64,000 nt of DNA from Telmatactis stephensoni (Eukaryota > Cnidaria > Anthozoa > Actiniaria > Isophelliidae), in NCBI GenBank assembly GCA_029948255.1, contig JALIZF010001799.1:124001-188000 (forward strand), given 5' to 3'. Both the position numbers and the translations under genes were made by a program. The notes under the pieces were generated by a model. It had not been told where the DNA came from. It ran no database searches and saw only the letters and a list, made by a program, of their open reading frames with translations. Position 1 is the stretch's first letter. Each line of letters starts with the position of its first letter. Below, piece by piece: positions 21,342 to 32,110 of the stretch.

Positions 21342-23370
21342 TTGGAGTTAAGCAGTTCTTATAATGTTAACGAATCAGACGAAGATTTCTTAGATGTGGA
21401 TTATTTATCGGAACCCTACGAACATCAGTCAAATGTTAGTTCTGTTTCTGTCAGAGGAAGATTACGGAAATGTGTCCAGAGTTGGATTGACATTGATGCA
21501 CCTCAGTTTATTCTAGATGTTATCAATTACGGTTATAAGTTGCCTTTGATTGACTTACCCCCCTCATTTATCGGTAAAAACAACAAATCAGCCCTTTTGG
21601 AGTCCTCTTTCGTCGAGCAATCTATTCAAGAACTACTTGATCTCAACAGTATCGAAGAAGTATCGAAGAAGTATTTATTCCGCCCGATATTATTAATCCT
21701 CTCTCGGTGTCAACGCAAAAATCTGGAAAGAAGAGGCTAATTTTAGATCTCCGTCACGTGAACAAATATATTTTCAAATCTAAATTTAGATGCGAGGATC
21801 TTACGGTTGCCAAAGAAATCCTCAAGCCCGGTGACTTTATGTTTACGTTTGACCTCAAATCCGGTTATCATCATGTAGAGATTTTTGCTGAACATCGCAA
21901 GTACCTATGTTTTTGTTGGATGTTTCCTAACCGTTCCATAAGATATTTTCAATTTTCAGTTCTGGAATTTTGGCCTTTCTTCAGCGCCTTACCTCTTTAC
22001 GAAGCTTTTTAAGCCTCTCATCAAATTCTGGAGATCGAGCGGTATCACAATCCTTATCTATCTCGACGATGGCTTGGGTGCTTCCTCCAATTACCTGTCA
22101 ACTAAAATTCTTAGTCTTCAAATTCACGCCGATTTATTAAGGTTTGGCTTTCTCCCTAATGAACAGAAGTGCCATTGGGATCCCTCTCAATCCATCACAT
22201 ATTTAGGAACAGTCATTAACACTTTAAATTGCACTCTTTCTGCCACAGATCAGAGAATAAACAGTCTTCTTGGTGACCTTGACTTCCTGCTTTCCCATGG
22301 TTCTTCACTAGTACGAGTGAAGACTGTTGCCTCTGCGTGCGGCAAAATAATTTCCCTTGGTAATTGTATTGGTAATGTAACGAGACTAATGACTAGATGT
22401 CTATTTTCTGTTATTAATTCCAGAGTATCTTGGAACGCACTAGTTGTCCTGAGTCCAGAATCGATTTCAGAACTTCGCTTTTGGAGAACAAGCGTTCAAC
22501 ACCTTAACGGCGTTCCCATTTGGCCTACGCAATCTAGACCAAGTAGGATTGTTTATTCTGACGCGTCTAATACAGCGTGTGGTAGTTTAATCGATTATGA
22601 TGGTAAAGTGTTTCACCAGAACTGGAGTGAGTCCGATAGTTTTAATACAGAGTTCTACCTTCAAGGAACTGAAAGCTGTGCTTCTCTCTCTTCAAGCCTT
22701 TCAGTCCCATTTACGTTCCCAAAGTGTGTTATGGTACACGGACAACAAAAATGTTGTCTCATTAATTTCCAATGGTTCCAAGATTCCCCAATTACACGAA
22801 ATGGTTCTTGACTTGCATCGTATTTGTGTTACCCATGCTATTAACATTGAAATGCAATGGATCCCCAGAGACTTAAATACTAGAGCTGATGAAGTCAGCC
22901 GTATCGTAGATTATGATGATTATTCACTTAATGATTATGTTTTTCAGGATCTTGATTACTTCTGGGGTCCCCATACCTTTGATTGTTTTGCATGTCATTA
23001 CAACACTAAATTGCCTTTATTCAACTCCAAATTTTACCAGCCTAATTCTAGTGGAGTTAACGCCTTTTCCCAAGATTGGTCAAATCACAACAATTGGCTA
23101 TGCCCTCCTGTATACCTCACTAGTAGAGTCCTCAACCACCTCAGACTTTGCAAAGCAAAGGGTACCCTCATTGTTCCTGAGTGGAAATCAGCCCACTTTT
23201 GGCCCCTCCTGTGTTCAGACGGTGTTAATTTCAACGATTTTGTCATGGAATGGACGATTCTACCGAACATTCCCAATTTATTCATTCGAGGAAAAGCCAA
23301 AAATTCTATATTTGGTAACAGATTACTTAATTTTCAAGTATTAGCCTTGAGAATTGATTTCAGTCACTGA
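21342..23370 (+). pseudogene. Ngaro/DIRS-type reverse transcriptase-RNase H, broken by frameshifts
   Basis: The coding signal passes through several frames. An N-terminal segment runs 21342 to about 21670. RT motifs LILDLRHVN and FDLKSGYHH follow at about 21740-21870, then YLDDG near 22055-22070 in another frame. RNase H-like YSDAS lies near 22555, and a downstream part at 22597-23370 is in a third frame. One shift is explained by an 11 bp tandem duplication (TATCGAAGAAG, 21650-21671); others fall near 21930-22010 and 22680-22740. YLDD and FDLKSGYHH are hallmarks of DIRS-like RTs. Confidence 0.8.
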
Positions 23371-23574
23371 CCTTGAAGTAGCTCCCTATTTCGTATTTAC
23401 TGATACTGTGTATGATCGCCAGGTGCAGGCCCCAGGTGGCTATGAGATGTAAACCCAACCCTATGGACGGTTGACGTTCGAGTCTACGCCCCTATTAGAT
23501 TCCTGTATTGATATTGATTTTTCCTTTGTGAAAGCGATTTTGAGAATTGCTGAGATACATTCATTGATTAAATA

Positions 23575-24642
23575 TTGTTATCTTGTTTTATTATTATTTC
23601 CCGTGTATTTTTCTCTCTTTTCGTTTCAGATATCTTTTGTTCAGAATTTTGGTCGTCTGCTTCGGTCAACACGGACAATCCTATCATTAATCGGCTAGTT
23701 GAAAATCTGAAACTGACCAGCTTGTCGTCCCGAGCCAGTGGAACAACCGAAGCCTACTTGCGTTCCTTCAAGAGATGGAAAGCTTTTTCCCGCGAGGTTT
23801 TAGGTCTCAAAGATCCTTTTCCTGTGTCCCCCATGAACTATGCTTTATTCTTACAGCATATTTTGGAGTCGTCTTTTTCTAGCTCTTCCATTAACTGCGC
23901 CTTTTATGCTTTGAAATGGGTGCACAATTTGGCCAATGCTCCTTCCCCTACTGATAATTCAGTGGTCATCGCTATTAGAGACGGTGCCGTTCGCCTAGCT
24001 AGTCGCCCGCCTGTCCACCGCAAAGAACCTCTTGAGCCAGCACACCTCCAGCGCCTAGGAGACCTCACCGACTTTGGAGATTTGCTTCAGCTGCGCAACT
24101 TACTAATGTTTGTTTTATCCTTTTCTGTTTTTTTAAGGAGTTCGGAAGTGCATCTGTTGCGGCGTCGTGATATCTCGTTCCACGAGGGCTACCTGTCTAT
24201 CATTATAGAAAAGAGCAAAACTGACCAATTGAGGGAGGGTCAATCTGTGATCATTGCTGAAACCGGTTCCCGTATATGTCCCGTTCGTTTATTAAGATCT
24301 TATTTATCTATTTCTGGTATTAGCCCTGATTCAGACGAGTATCTGTTTCGTTGTATTTCTTCTTCTAAACATGTCAAGCGTTTAGTGTCTACTAACAAAC
24401 CCATATCCTATTCTGGTTATAGAGAAGCGTTTAAGAAATCCTTCAGTTCTATTGTTCCAGATATTTCCAATTTCAGTACCCATTCATCCAGATCTGGTGG
24501 AGCCACATTAGCCATTAACTCCGGCGTTTCTGATCGAAACGTTCAACGCCACGGCAGGTGGAGAGCTTCTTCTTCCAAGGACATTTACGTTAAAGACTCA
24601 CTATCCACAAGATTAGATGTGTCAAAATCCTTGAATCTTTAA
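23575..24642 (+). CDS. Tyrosine recombinase of Ngaro/DIRS-like element
   Basis: A 355-codon open frame. It has an N-terminal SAM-like core-binding region, then a catalytic domain with the YR signature: first Arg in FLRSSE, HXXR in THSSRSGG, a His/Trp in HGRW and a Tyr in DIYVKDS. The role is integration of the circular cDNA into target DNA without target duplication. The first 25-30 residues are hydrophobic and look like non-coding sequence read through, so the true start is probably internal or in an upstream frame. All catalytic residues are present. It may be expressed but has no intact RT partner in this copy. Confidence 0.85.
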   Translation: MLSCFIIISRVFFSLFVSDIFCSEFWSSASVNTDNPIINRLVENLKLTSLSSRASGTTEAYLRSFKRWKAFSREVLGLKDPFPVSPMNYALFLQHILESSFSSSSINCAFYALKWVHNLANAPSPTDNSVVIAIRDGAVRLASRPPVHRKEPLEPAHLQRLGDLTDFGDLLQLRNLLMFVLSFSVFLRSSEVHLLRRRDISFHEGYLSIIIEKSKTDQLREGQSVIIAETGSRICPVRLLRSYLSISGISPDSDEYLFRCISSSKHVKRLVSTNKPISYSGYREAFKKSFSSIVPDISNFSTHSSRSGGATLAINSGVSDRNVQRHGRWRASSSKDIYVKDSLSTRLDVSKSLNL

Positions 24643-24670
24643 CTCTAGCCCTACCTTTAGCCTTCTCTAT

Positions 24671-24749
24671 TGTGGGCCTGGCTGACCAACATGCCCAAGC
24701 GTCAATGTGTGTTGGTTGTGTTATTTATAATGTGTAGTGGAATCAAAAT
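24671..24749 (+). repeat. Ngaro B1 repeat
   Basis: This 79 bp stretch starts TGTGGGCCTGGCTGACC and recurs at 25127-25205 (B2). It directly abuts A2. Confidence 0.9.
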
Positions 24750-24934
24750 ATGTAATTTTTGAGAATCGAGGCACGAGATTAGCAGAAATTAATATTTTTC
24801 TGGCACGTGGCATTATGCGCGTGTGTATTTAGCGTGGGGTCCTTAGGGTATTAGCGTGATATATATTGAGGTGCTGGCCGTGTTGCAAGTCATCTACGGT
24901 CAGCCTCGCCGTCTTTTTGGTACGTCGTTGTTTT
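24750..24934 (+). repeat. Ngaro A2 repeat
   Basis: A copy of A1 (12026-12210). The B1-A2 junction equals the junction expected in the circular intermediate. Confidence 0.9.
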
Positions 24935-25126
24935 TTCTATACATATTATAGTCTAGTTAATGCCATGTAAACCTTATAACCCCAAAGGTTCACATCTTAG
25001 CATTGGTTGGGGGTACACGGTCCCAATTTTTTCCACAAAGTGGTTTTTTGGGTTTACGTGTCCGGCTATGATGTATTAGCTAGTTTTTTGGTACATACTG
25101 TCATTATTATTCAAGTGAATAAAATC

Positions 25127-25205
25127 TGTGGGCCTGGCTGACCAACATGCCCAAGCGTCAATGTGTGTTGGTTGTGTTATTTATAATGTGTAGTGGAATC
25201 AAAAT
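25127..25205 (+). repeat. Ngaro B2 repeat, right end of element
   Basis: A copy of B1. Host repeat sequence resumes at 25206. Confidence 0.9.
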
Positions 25206-25810
25206 CAACTTTTTATGTCACTATGTATCTCAATTGTTTGCTGTAAAGACTTCTACATCGGCGTTTTTGACACAACATATGATTCGTGTATTTTTTCGTT
25301 CATATTTAATAGGATGTTTTACATATGAATAAAAGACATTACGTGACCAAACGCGAGGTGCTTCCTTTCAAGTACTCCATTTAGAGTTCGATATTTGGTC
25401 AAAGTATTGGAGATCAAGCTCAAAATAACAGCCCATTCTGAAGCTCTTATAAGTATATAGGTATATCTCGAGTTAAAAGCTCCAAATTACATTGTTTTAG
25501 TGCAGGAAAAGCCTGTCTCTGAAAGCTATTTTCTTTGTAGTCGGCTATCTTGCATTCCTAAAGTTCCTCGCTGGCGTTCACTACGGAGGTGATGAATGAA
25601 GGGCATTGTTTTTTACGTTCTTAACCAATCAGGGGTGTAACACGTGACCGATTGCGCAAGAATGCTGCATTCTCGAGACGAAAAGAGAAAAAAAAACATT
25701 TGCAGTTTATAACTCGTTCCCGGCCTAAAGGCCTGGGCACGAGTAAAAAAACATTTGCAGTTTATAACTCGTTCCTGGCCTAAAGGCCTGGGCCCGAGTA
25801 ATTAGGTGCT

Positions 25811-26105
25811 ATGTGTTGCCTAAGTTGAATTAGCTAGGAAATAGGCGAGCCGTGACGAGTATAGGCAAGTGTACGTGCACACAAGACACATAAAAATACT
25901 CACAAAAACTGAAACAATATTTTATTGTGCATGATTTTTCAAGTCATAATTCGACATGTTCGCTTTTTTTTGACAAGTTCAGCTCAAAAATAATAAACAT
26001 GTTAGAAAACACGTTAATTTGCGTACTGAGTCGTTGATCTAGCAAAAGCCCGTGCAACTCAGGTGGCAACTGTTATGCCTGACTGAATTCCTATGTCTTG
26101 TCTAA
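25811..26105. repeat. Right arm of long inverted repeat
   Basis: The inverse of 4743-5016, ending CTTGTCTAA next to TTAA (26106-26109). Confidence 0.8.
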
Positions 26106-27820
26106 TTAAGAAATATACATGGAAATAAAACTTTTGTTTTTTTTTTCAAAGTCTTGTTTTGAACAGTGATATTTTCATGTGCGTGATCGAGAAAGAATAC
26201 CAGTCTCGAGAAATACATGCATCATAAATAAACCAGGAAAACTACAAGTCATCTGTTAAAAATAATTGAATTATCACAGAGGAGTGAATCATTCCAATTT
26301 TATTCTGTCAAGTGATATAGAAACAAATCATGGTCCTATTGATCCCTTTAAGACTATCCAAGCACCTTATAGTCAAAACAAAGTGTTGTTGTTTGGGTTG
26401 AATGTACTTGTAGGTACCAAGTGCATGTGTACTGAGCCATGTCCCTTACATCACTAATATTTGCCCACAGAAATAATGGTATTTCATCATCAATAACTTA
26501 GTTCAAATAATGAACATTGGTAATGAACTGTATGGTAGTTTATCTAGACCATCCCGACAAACATTTTTAATGTTATAAACAGAAGAACCTGAAATAATTT
26601 CCATATTCACTACTACCTTAAGATAAAATACACTACAGTCCAAGCTACAATGGTATATTCGGTATATTCATGACTGTTGTACACTTGTCTAGAAATTTTT
26701 GATTACTGTACATCATTGGTGAATATAATGCAGTCTTTAATCACACAAAATTATATCTCATTCATAATAACAATTAGACAAGGCGCATTTCCGAAACATC
26801 AGACAACTGAAGGCATTTTAGGGTAGAGGCTGGTAACATAACTATTCTAAACAGATTTTTCATGCTAAATGCGAATATGACTGTTACCAAGACGTATTCT
26901 GCAATCTTATACGTGTAAATGACGTATTTTGTGAATTGCTACAGTCATTTCATACAACGGCTTTTTCATGTAATTCCAAAAGTTCCCAAACTTAAAAACA
27001 ATGACCATAGCTGGAAAGAGCACATCAAAATCAGTAAAACTGTGAAGTTTGAAGGACATCAGTTGAAAAATTAAGGAGATACGAATTTTCAAAAAACGAA
27101 ATTTTGTATGAAAACACTTACAGTTATGCAAGAGATACAAACAAATTTCGATTTTTGAAAATTCGTATCTCCTTGATTTTTCAACTTATATCCTTCAAAT
27201 TTCATAGTTTTACTGATTTTCATGTGCTCTTTCCAGCCATGGTAATTGCTTTTAAGTTTGGGAACTTTTGGAATTACATGAAAAAGCCGTTAGTATGAAA
27301 TGACTGTAGCAATTCACAAAATACGTCATTTACACGTATAAGATTGCAGAATACGTCTTGGTAACAGTCATATTGGGATTCAGCATGAAAAATTAGTTTA
27401 GATTGGTTATGTTACCAGCCTCTACCCCAAAATGCCTTCTGCACTTTTTGCGTTCGACTTTTTCAGTTTTGCGCCTTGTCTAAATTGGTTGTAGTACTGT
27501 GGCCATGTACTGTACCTCAGATGGTAAAAACTATTTGATTCACATGCTAGAAATGCAATTGCTATGCTTCACCCTCAAGGAACCTGTGTCCTTTATTAGA
27601 ATGCTGCTGTGCTAGGCTTTGTATTCTCGTTGTTTTTCTCTGATAAAATCTACCCGGTATTGGAATTCAGAAACTTTAAGCTCAATTGTTGAACATGGAA
27701 CAAAATTCCACAGTTCACTTAATACTTCTGCTGAACAGCCTATAATTAGATGCACATATCTGTACCACCCAATGCCAATAGCCACAGGTAGCCCAGTAAC
27801 GCTGGCGATCAGCGTCTAGT
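26106..27820. repeat. Dispersed repeat family X, copy 1
   Basis: From TTAAGAAATATACATGG to CTGGCGATCAGCGTCTAG this matches 43890-44840 closely. Differences are a roughly 50 bp extra segment near 26,605 and a 708 bp MITE at 26775-27482. No convincing ORF is seen; the short ORFs differ between the copies. Confidence 0.85.
26775..27482. mobile_element. Palindromic MITE, TAGACAAGGCGC ends, 3 bp target duplication
   Basis: The ends TAGACAAGGCGC and GCGCCTTGTCTA are flanked by AAT on both sides. The second copy of the host repeat (44,500) has the uninterrupted sequence ACAATTGG, which defines the boundaries. A related insertion lies at 53021-53739. Confidence 0.9.
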
Positions 27821-28461
27821 TACATCTACAGCAGGTGGGAAATTTGTCGACGCAGGCCGAAAGTTACGCGGGCTCTGGGTAAGAAATTGCTTGAAGGCTA
27901 CCTGTGGCAAGAATGTAAACAGTATGGCTGCCAGTTTCGTTAGACTACTGTTTTTGTATATTTGTGTAATCTCAATGTATTTCGCTTCCTCCACAGCTTG
28001 CAATTGTGTAGTTTAAAGTACAAAGCTCCTGAATCATCCAAGGGTATTAGGCTCTATGCTAAAATTCTGCCCATTTGATTGGGGGGTTCACATGATAAAC
28101 ACGATGGAACGTGAGAGTCACGTTCGTGTTTCCCATTTTTGATGACTTAAAATCATAGCTCAGGCAATTTTCAAAAACATTTTCTTTTCTTGTTTTAACC
28201 AATGAGATGGATGGATTAGACAATACACAATTAGCGCCTTTTTGCGTTCCATTGCCACTTTTGCTCGCCAACATGAGGTGAAACAAGTAGAGAAAATCGC
28301 AGAGTCCCCGGTTGGAGCATCCGTATTCAACTAACACGTAAATGCTTGATAAAGTTTTCTTGGGTGAGCTATCCCGGCCACCAGAGACAGCCAAATATAC
28401 CACGTACGTATCTCAAGAAATATTGGATTCTCGCGCAGAATGTGGTTTGTGCACGTAGAAC
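27821..28461. other. Intergenic, no gene seen
   Basis: No coding segment, RNA gene or inverted repeat of note was found here. Short ORFs on both strands lack domains. Confidence 0.4.
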
Positions 28462-28885
28462 CCCGGGGGGGGGGGGGGGACTCCTATATATAAGAGGACG
28501 GGGATGCTCGTCGGAAATTTTAAAAATGACCCCTAAAAGGTACCAAAGTCATATCCGGGTGGGCGTGGCAATACATGTTTTTACCCCTAAAAGATACCAA
28601 CTCAAAAACACTAAATTTAACATTTTGCATATTTTAGTCAATCAAGCGATCAATTGTGTCTATTTATATATGCGAACAATTTGATGGTCGTGCAATCCGA
28701 TCTTTGTTTCCAGTATTTGATCGTTGATGGAGGAAAAAATTACCCTAAAAGGTACCAGCTAGGTCTCTAGTAGTCCACTAAAGTCTGGGACACCCTAAAA
28801 GGTACCAGATCGCTGATTTTGACCCCTAAAAGGTACGACGAGCATCCCCGTCCATTTCCGATCGGAGTCCCCCCCCCCCCCCGGG
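28462..28885. mobile_element. hAT-like non-autonomous element with poly-G/poly-C ends
   Basis: The ends are CCCGGGGGG...GGGACTCC and GGAGTCCC...CCCGGG. It is flanked by the 8 bp duplication CGTAGAAC (28454-28461, 28886-28893). The interior repeats CCCTAAAAGGTACCA or CCCTAAAAGATACCA about six times. A second copy is at 33823-34169. Confidence 0.8.
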
Positions 28886-28893
28886 CGTAGAAC

Positions 28894-30715
28894 TAGGCTT
28901 GGCTTTCAGCGATGGAGGTGTCGTTTGTTCCAAGCCTTCCCCACTGGCGAACGCAACAAAGGTGAAATGATTCCCTGTAAATACTGACCTGTGTATTTAG
29001 TTTAAATGGTTCATATTCACAAATGAAGTACCTACTCTTATAGCTTCCATCTAAGAGGGTGGGATGGTTTTGTCGTTTGATTTGCGAATTGACTTCTTAT
29101 AGTCACATGCGAAATCTATTCATGTTTCAAGCAAGTATTCGAGTTTCATATAATGAATTCAATATATATCAGAGTACCGTAGCCGTCATCGGCGACATTG
29201 ATGATGCCTGGCTGATTGTCTGCCAACTCACTTTGTGTTCATTCCTATGGGATAGTCTAGAGCAGACTAACCCAGAAAAAATTGAGGTAAATATATAGAT
29301 TTTTACCTACTATGGACTTTTCGAAGACAATTCAAAAAAACAGAAATGCAAAGCCCAAAACAACTTTAGCTTATCAGCAGAGCTGGCTTATATTCACGCT
29401 CGACGTCCGTGATCCCGAGTCCAGCAATAATAGGCGTCCCAATCCGATACTTTCTCTGCTTCCTGCTTGAAAGCAGATCAAAAGTGAAAGCGGAACACGG
29501 GTCGGAACAACCCGAAAAATTGCATTGTTTGGCCTTTTGACAAAATATATTCACTTTCAGCAGATACTAAATGATAATAATTAGCGTTTTACAGATGTCT
29601 ATTGTCATTTCATTTTACCCGGCTATCAGGAAATCGAACACAAGTCTTGGCATTGTCTGTATAGATCAGCAAACCTTTGCATTGAAGCAACTCCACTCAA
29701 CTCGCTTCATTCGTTACGTACGTTTGTTCATACTTATTAAGACGACAGACAACGATAAACTACGTTCGATTTGCTATATTTTCATCAAGTATCTAGCCGA
29801 CAAACTGTCGAGTTTAATTGAATTCACTATCAGTGTACAAATATGTACGTCCAGCCATTTGTCTAGAGCAAACGTCTAGTAAAGCATATATCTTACCTTC
29901 TATGGCGTTACTTAGCTTTTAAAAGACATAAACGCACCAAATAGGCAAACGTCTCATCAATTTTTCTTACATTCTATGAAGGTGTTGTGGGGGTGTGGTC
30001 ATCATATGATCGACGGTGAAAGGCAGACTACTGAATCGACAAGCTATTTTAAGATCGAATTTCTAGTCAAAGCGAAACTCTACTCTTGTCAGAGAAGTAT
30101 GTTACAAATGACTAAGGTCTTCTTGGTTTTCATGTGACGTCATCAATAACTGGGTCATCACGCAAAGCTTGGCTCCCGGACCGTAACGCGTTACTTCCGG
30201 CAAAAGCATTGAATGCAATCCTTAAAAAATATTTTTCATGGAATAATAAAAGCCGATTAAAAAAATTAGAGATTATTATCCTGCCCACAACTACTTGTCC
30301 CCAGTCTCCAAACCTTGTGGAATGTCTGGTTAAGACTTTTGCCGCCATTTACCTTCTCTGGGATACCTGCAAGTTTCGGCCTGATACAATTTCATCGATA
30401 AGAAACTCAAAACTCAACCTCCTAAAAAGTAAATTTCCTCAAACCCTTAAATAAACTGGTCAGAAAATCTTGAATAAATGTCATTCTATATTTTCAGTCA
30501 GCATTTGAAAAATAGGTTTGAAAAGGAAAGCTTACCTTTTACAGACAAAATTAAACTCAGAGCACCATTGGATTAAAGTACAGGGTTCCCAAAACCTCCA
30601 ACAACTAAACAGGAAGTAACCCGATGCACAAACGTTGAGGATAGTAAAACTGTGAGAAAACTACGAACAGTTCTCTACGCGAAAAGAAACGGGACATTCA
30701 ATATGCATCCAGGAG
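28894..30715. other. Intergenic, exon-like stretches but no recognised gene
   Basis: Positions 29174-29284 (plus) form an open stretch between an AG and a GTAAAT. The stretch from 29594 is also open after a CAG and reads through MSIVISFYPAI. Neither matches a family I can name. They could be exons of an unrecognised gene or chance. Confidence 0.25.
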
Positions 30716-30900
30716 GAGCAAGGATGGCACAGTTGGTTAGTGCGCGGCCTTCGGTGCGAGAGGTCCCTAGTTCGATCTCCAGTGACCTCACATCCTTGTT
30801 TCAACTTCTTTCCTTTCTGTGTAGCTTTAATTAGCTTTAAATACCCTTAAAACGGAGCACTGATGGAGAGAGGGGAGTAAAATGAGCGCACCGTCGACCT
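30716..30900 (+). mobile_element. tRNA-derived SINE
   Basis: The head (30716-30790) has an A-box-like TGGCACAGTTGG and a B-box-like AGTTCGATCTCC in tRNA spacing. The tail contains TAGCTTTAATTAGCTTTAAA and CGGAGCACTGATGGAGAG. An inverse copy is split by a MITE at 52915-53848. Confidence 0.75.
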
Positions 30901-32110
30901 CAAGTTTATCAGTTACCAAAATTACTGTCACGAGTTATCGACGTAAAATATGGTCGTTTACTTTACTTTACTTTATCCATGATTTGTCCACCCTACAATG
31001 TTAGGAAAAACCGTCTCCCGTTACCGTTTCAAACCATTGGAAGTCAATTTTGCAAATGTCACCGGTGAAGCTTGGCGAAATATTATTTGATCCTTGGTAA
31101 GACACTCATCCATCGATGTTGAAAGTCAGACAGTGACTTCTTGGACTAGATTCAACATTTTAACACGTGACAAAGTTAGCGTTAACCAAGAGATCGTTGG
31201 ATATCTCCCAACTATATATATACATGATATATATATGTGTGTGTTCCAGTAGACTTTCTCAAAGTCGTCAGCCCCGCCTTTAAATTTTTGAAAAAAAATC
31301 TCGAAGAATAATGACTAAAATATAAAGACTAAATAAGAGAGGAAGACTTGTGGCAAGTCTAATGCTTCAGCAACGCAAATGAATACCGTATTTGAGATTC
31401 TAAACCAAATTTTGTAGATCATCGATGTCCTCCAGAATTACTTGGAAATTACTTGGAAACACGAGGGAAAGTAGTTTTAAGGAATAGTGCTAAGGATGGA
31501 AGTATTTTATACTGTGTGCAATCTGCGCATGCTAGGAATTATCGGACATCGACGCGGGACTTGAGCTAGATCTAGCCATGGAGTTCGGCATTTCTAAGAT
31601 TTTGCTGGCTAAACAGTATAATCTCACTGGAAGAATACATAAACTTTTATATGAAGCGCTACTCAGGCTAGCGTGGAAGGCGGTTTGTTTTCGCTTAGCA
31701 ACATGTACGAAGCTCTGAGGCAAGAAACTAAAAACGAAATCAAAAAGCCGATCCATGCATACTGAATAAAATCGTTTTAATCACACTGTTAAGGAGATTC
31801 AAGATTCTTTTTGATCTAATCTAACTCCGTCTAATCCCTTTCTCTTACCACTAAGAATTCATTGACAAGAGCGGAAGATTTGGAACATTCACTATAATGA
31901 GCAATTCATACGTAATTCTAGGTTGATAGTATATATTGTAATATAATAGGTAATTATCTGGACAAATTCGAAGATTTGACGTTAATTCAAAGTCCTCCAG
32001 TTTGCAGTCACGCAACGCTCCCTCGCCTATACAAGCGTTGCGTGACAAGAGTCCCTATTGTCGGACTTTAAACATTACACAGGAAAAAACTTTTTCGTTG
32101 TGCTTCAAAG
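30901..32110. other. Intergenic, no gene seen
   Basis: AT-rich sequence. A TCACGCAACGCTCCCT / AGCGTTGCGTGAC palindrome lies near 32,009-32,046. No supported coding sequence was found. Confidence 0.35.

Larger units (their letters stand above)
12026..25205 (+). mobile_element. Ngaro/DIRS-type tyrosine-recombinase retrotransposon (with nested BEL/Pao)
   Basis: The element has split direct repeats in the order A1 (12026-12210), coding region, B1 (24671-24749), A2 (24750-24934), B2 (25127-25205), the arrangement known from Ngaro/PAT elements. Coding parts are gag with a zinc knuckle, RT-RNase H (YLDD at about 22060) and a tyrosine recombinase. It interrupts a CTCGTGCCC repeat without duplicating the target, as expected for recombinase-mediated insertion. 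Without the 8.24 kb BEL insertion it would be about 4.9 kb. Gag and RT frames are broken, so this copy is probably dead although the recombinase frame is open. Confidence 0.85.
11663..25744. mobile_element. CTCGTGCCC-type repeat split by the Ngaro-like insertion
   Basis: The left part (11663-12025) ends ATACCAGTTTATT. The right part resumes at 25206 with CAACTTTTTATGTCACTATG and runs to GGGCACGAGT at 25744. In the uninterrupted copies (7267, 8568, 10708) these two pieces are contiguous (CCAGTTTATTCAACTT). A second copy of the terminal roughly 55 bp follows at 25745-25799. Confidence 0.8.
4743..26105. mobile_element. Candidate 21.4 kb TTAA-flanked composite element with long terminal inverted repeats
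   Basis: The left arm (4743 to about 5016) and the right arm (about 25811-26105) are inverted copies of each other, starting TTAGACAAGACATAGG and ending CCTATGTCTTGTCTAA. Each outer end abuts TTAA (4739-4742 and 26106-26109), the target duplication typical of piggyBac-type transposition. Everything between consists of other repeats and nested retroelements. No piggyBac transposase was recognised, so this would be non-autonomous. It may instead be two independent copies of a 280-300 bp repeat in opposite orientation; the inner ends have no TTAA, which argues mildly against that. Confidence 0.45.

Noticed and set aside
23575..23660. Hydrophobic N-terminus of the recombinase ORF as a signal peptide
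   Set aside because: A recombinase acts in the nucleus. The stretch looks like non-coding sequence read in frame before the real start.
25706..25799. Tandem repeat of about 55 bp as a regulatory array
   Set aside because: It is the duplicated 3' terminus of the CTCGTGCCC repeat, only two units long.
26907..27298. Phe/Ile-rich ORFs repeated in opposite orientation
   Set aside because: They arise from the arms of the palindromic MITE and have mirror copies at 53139-53566.
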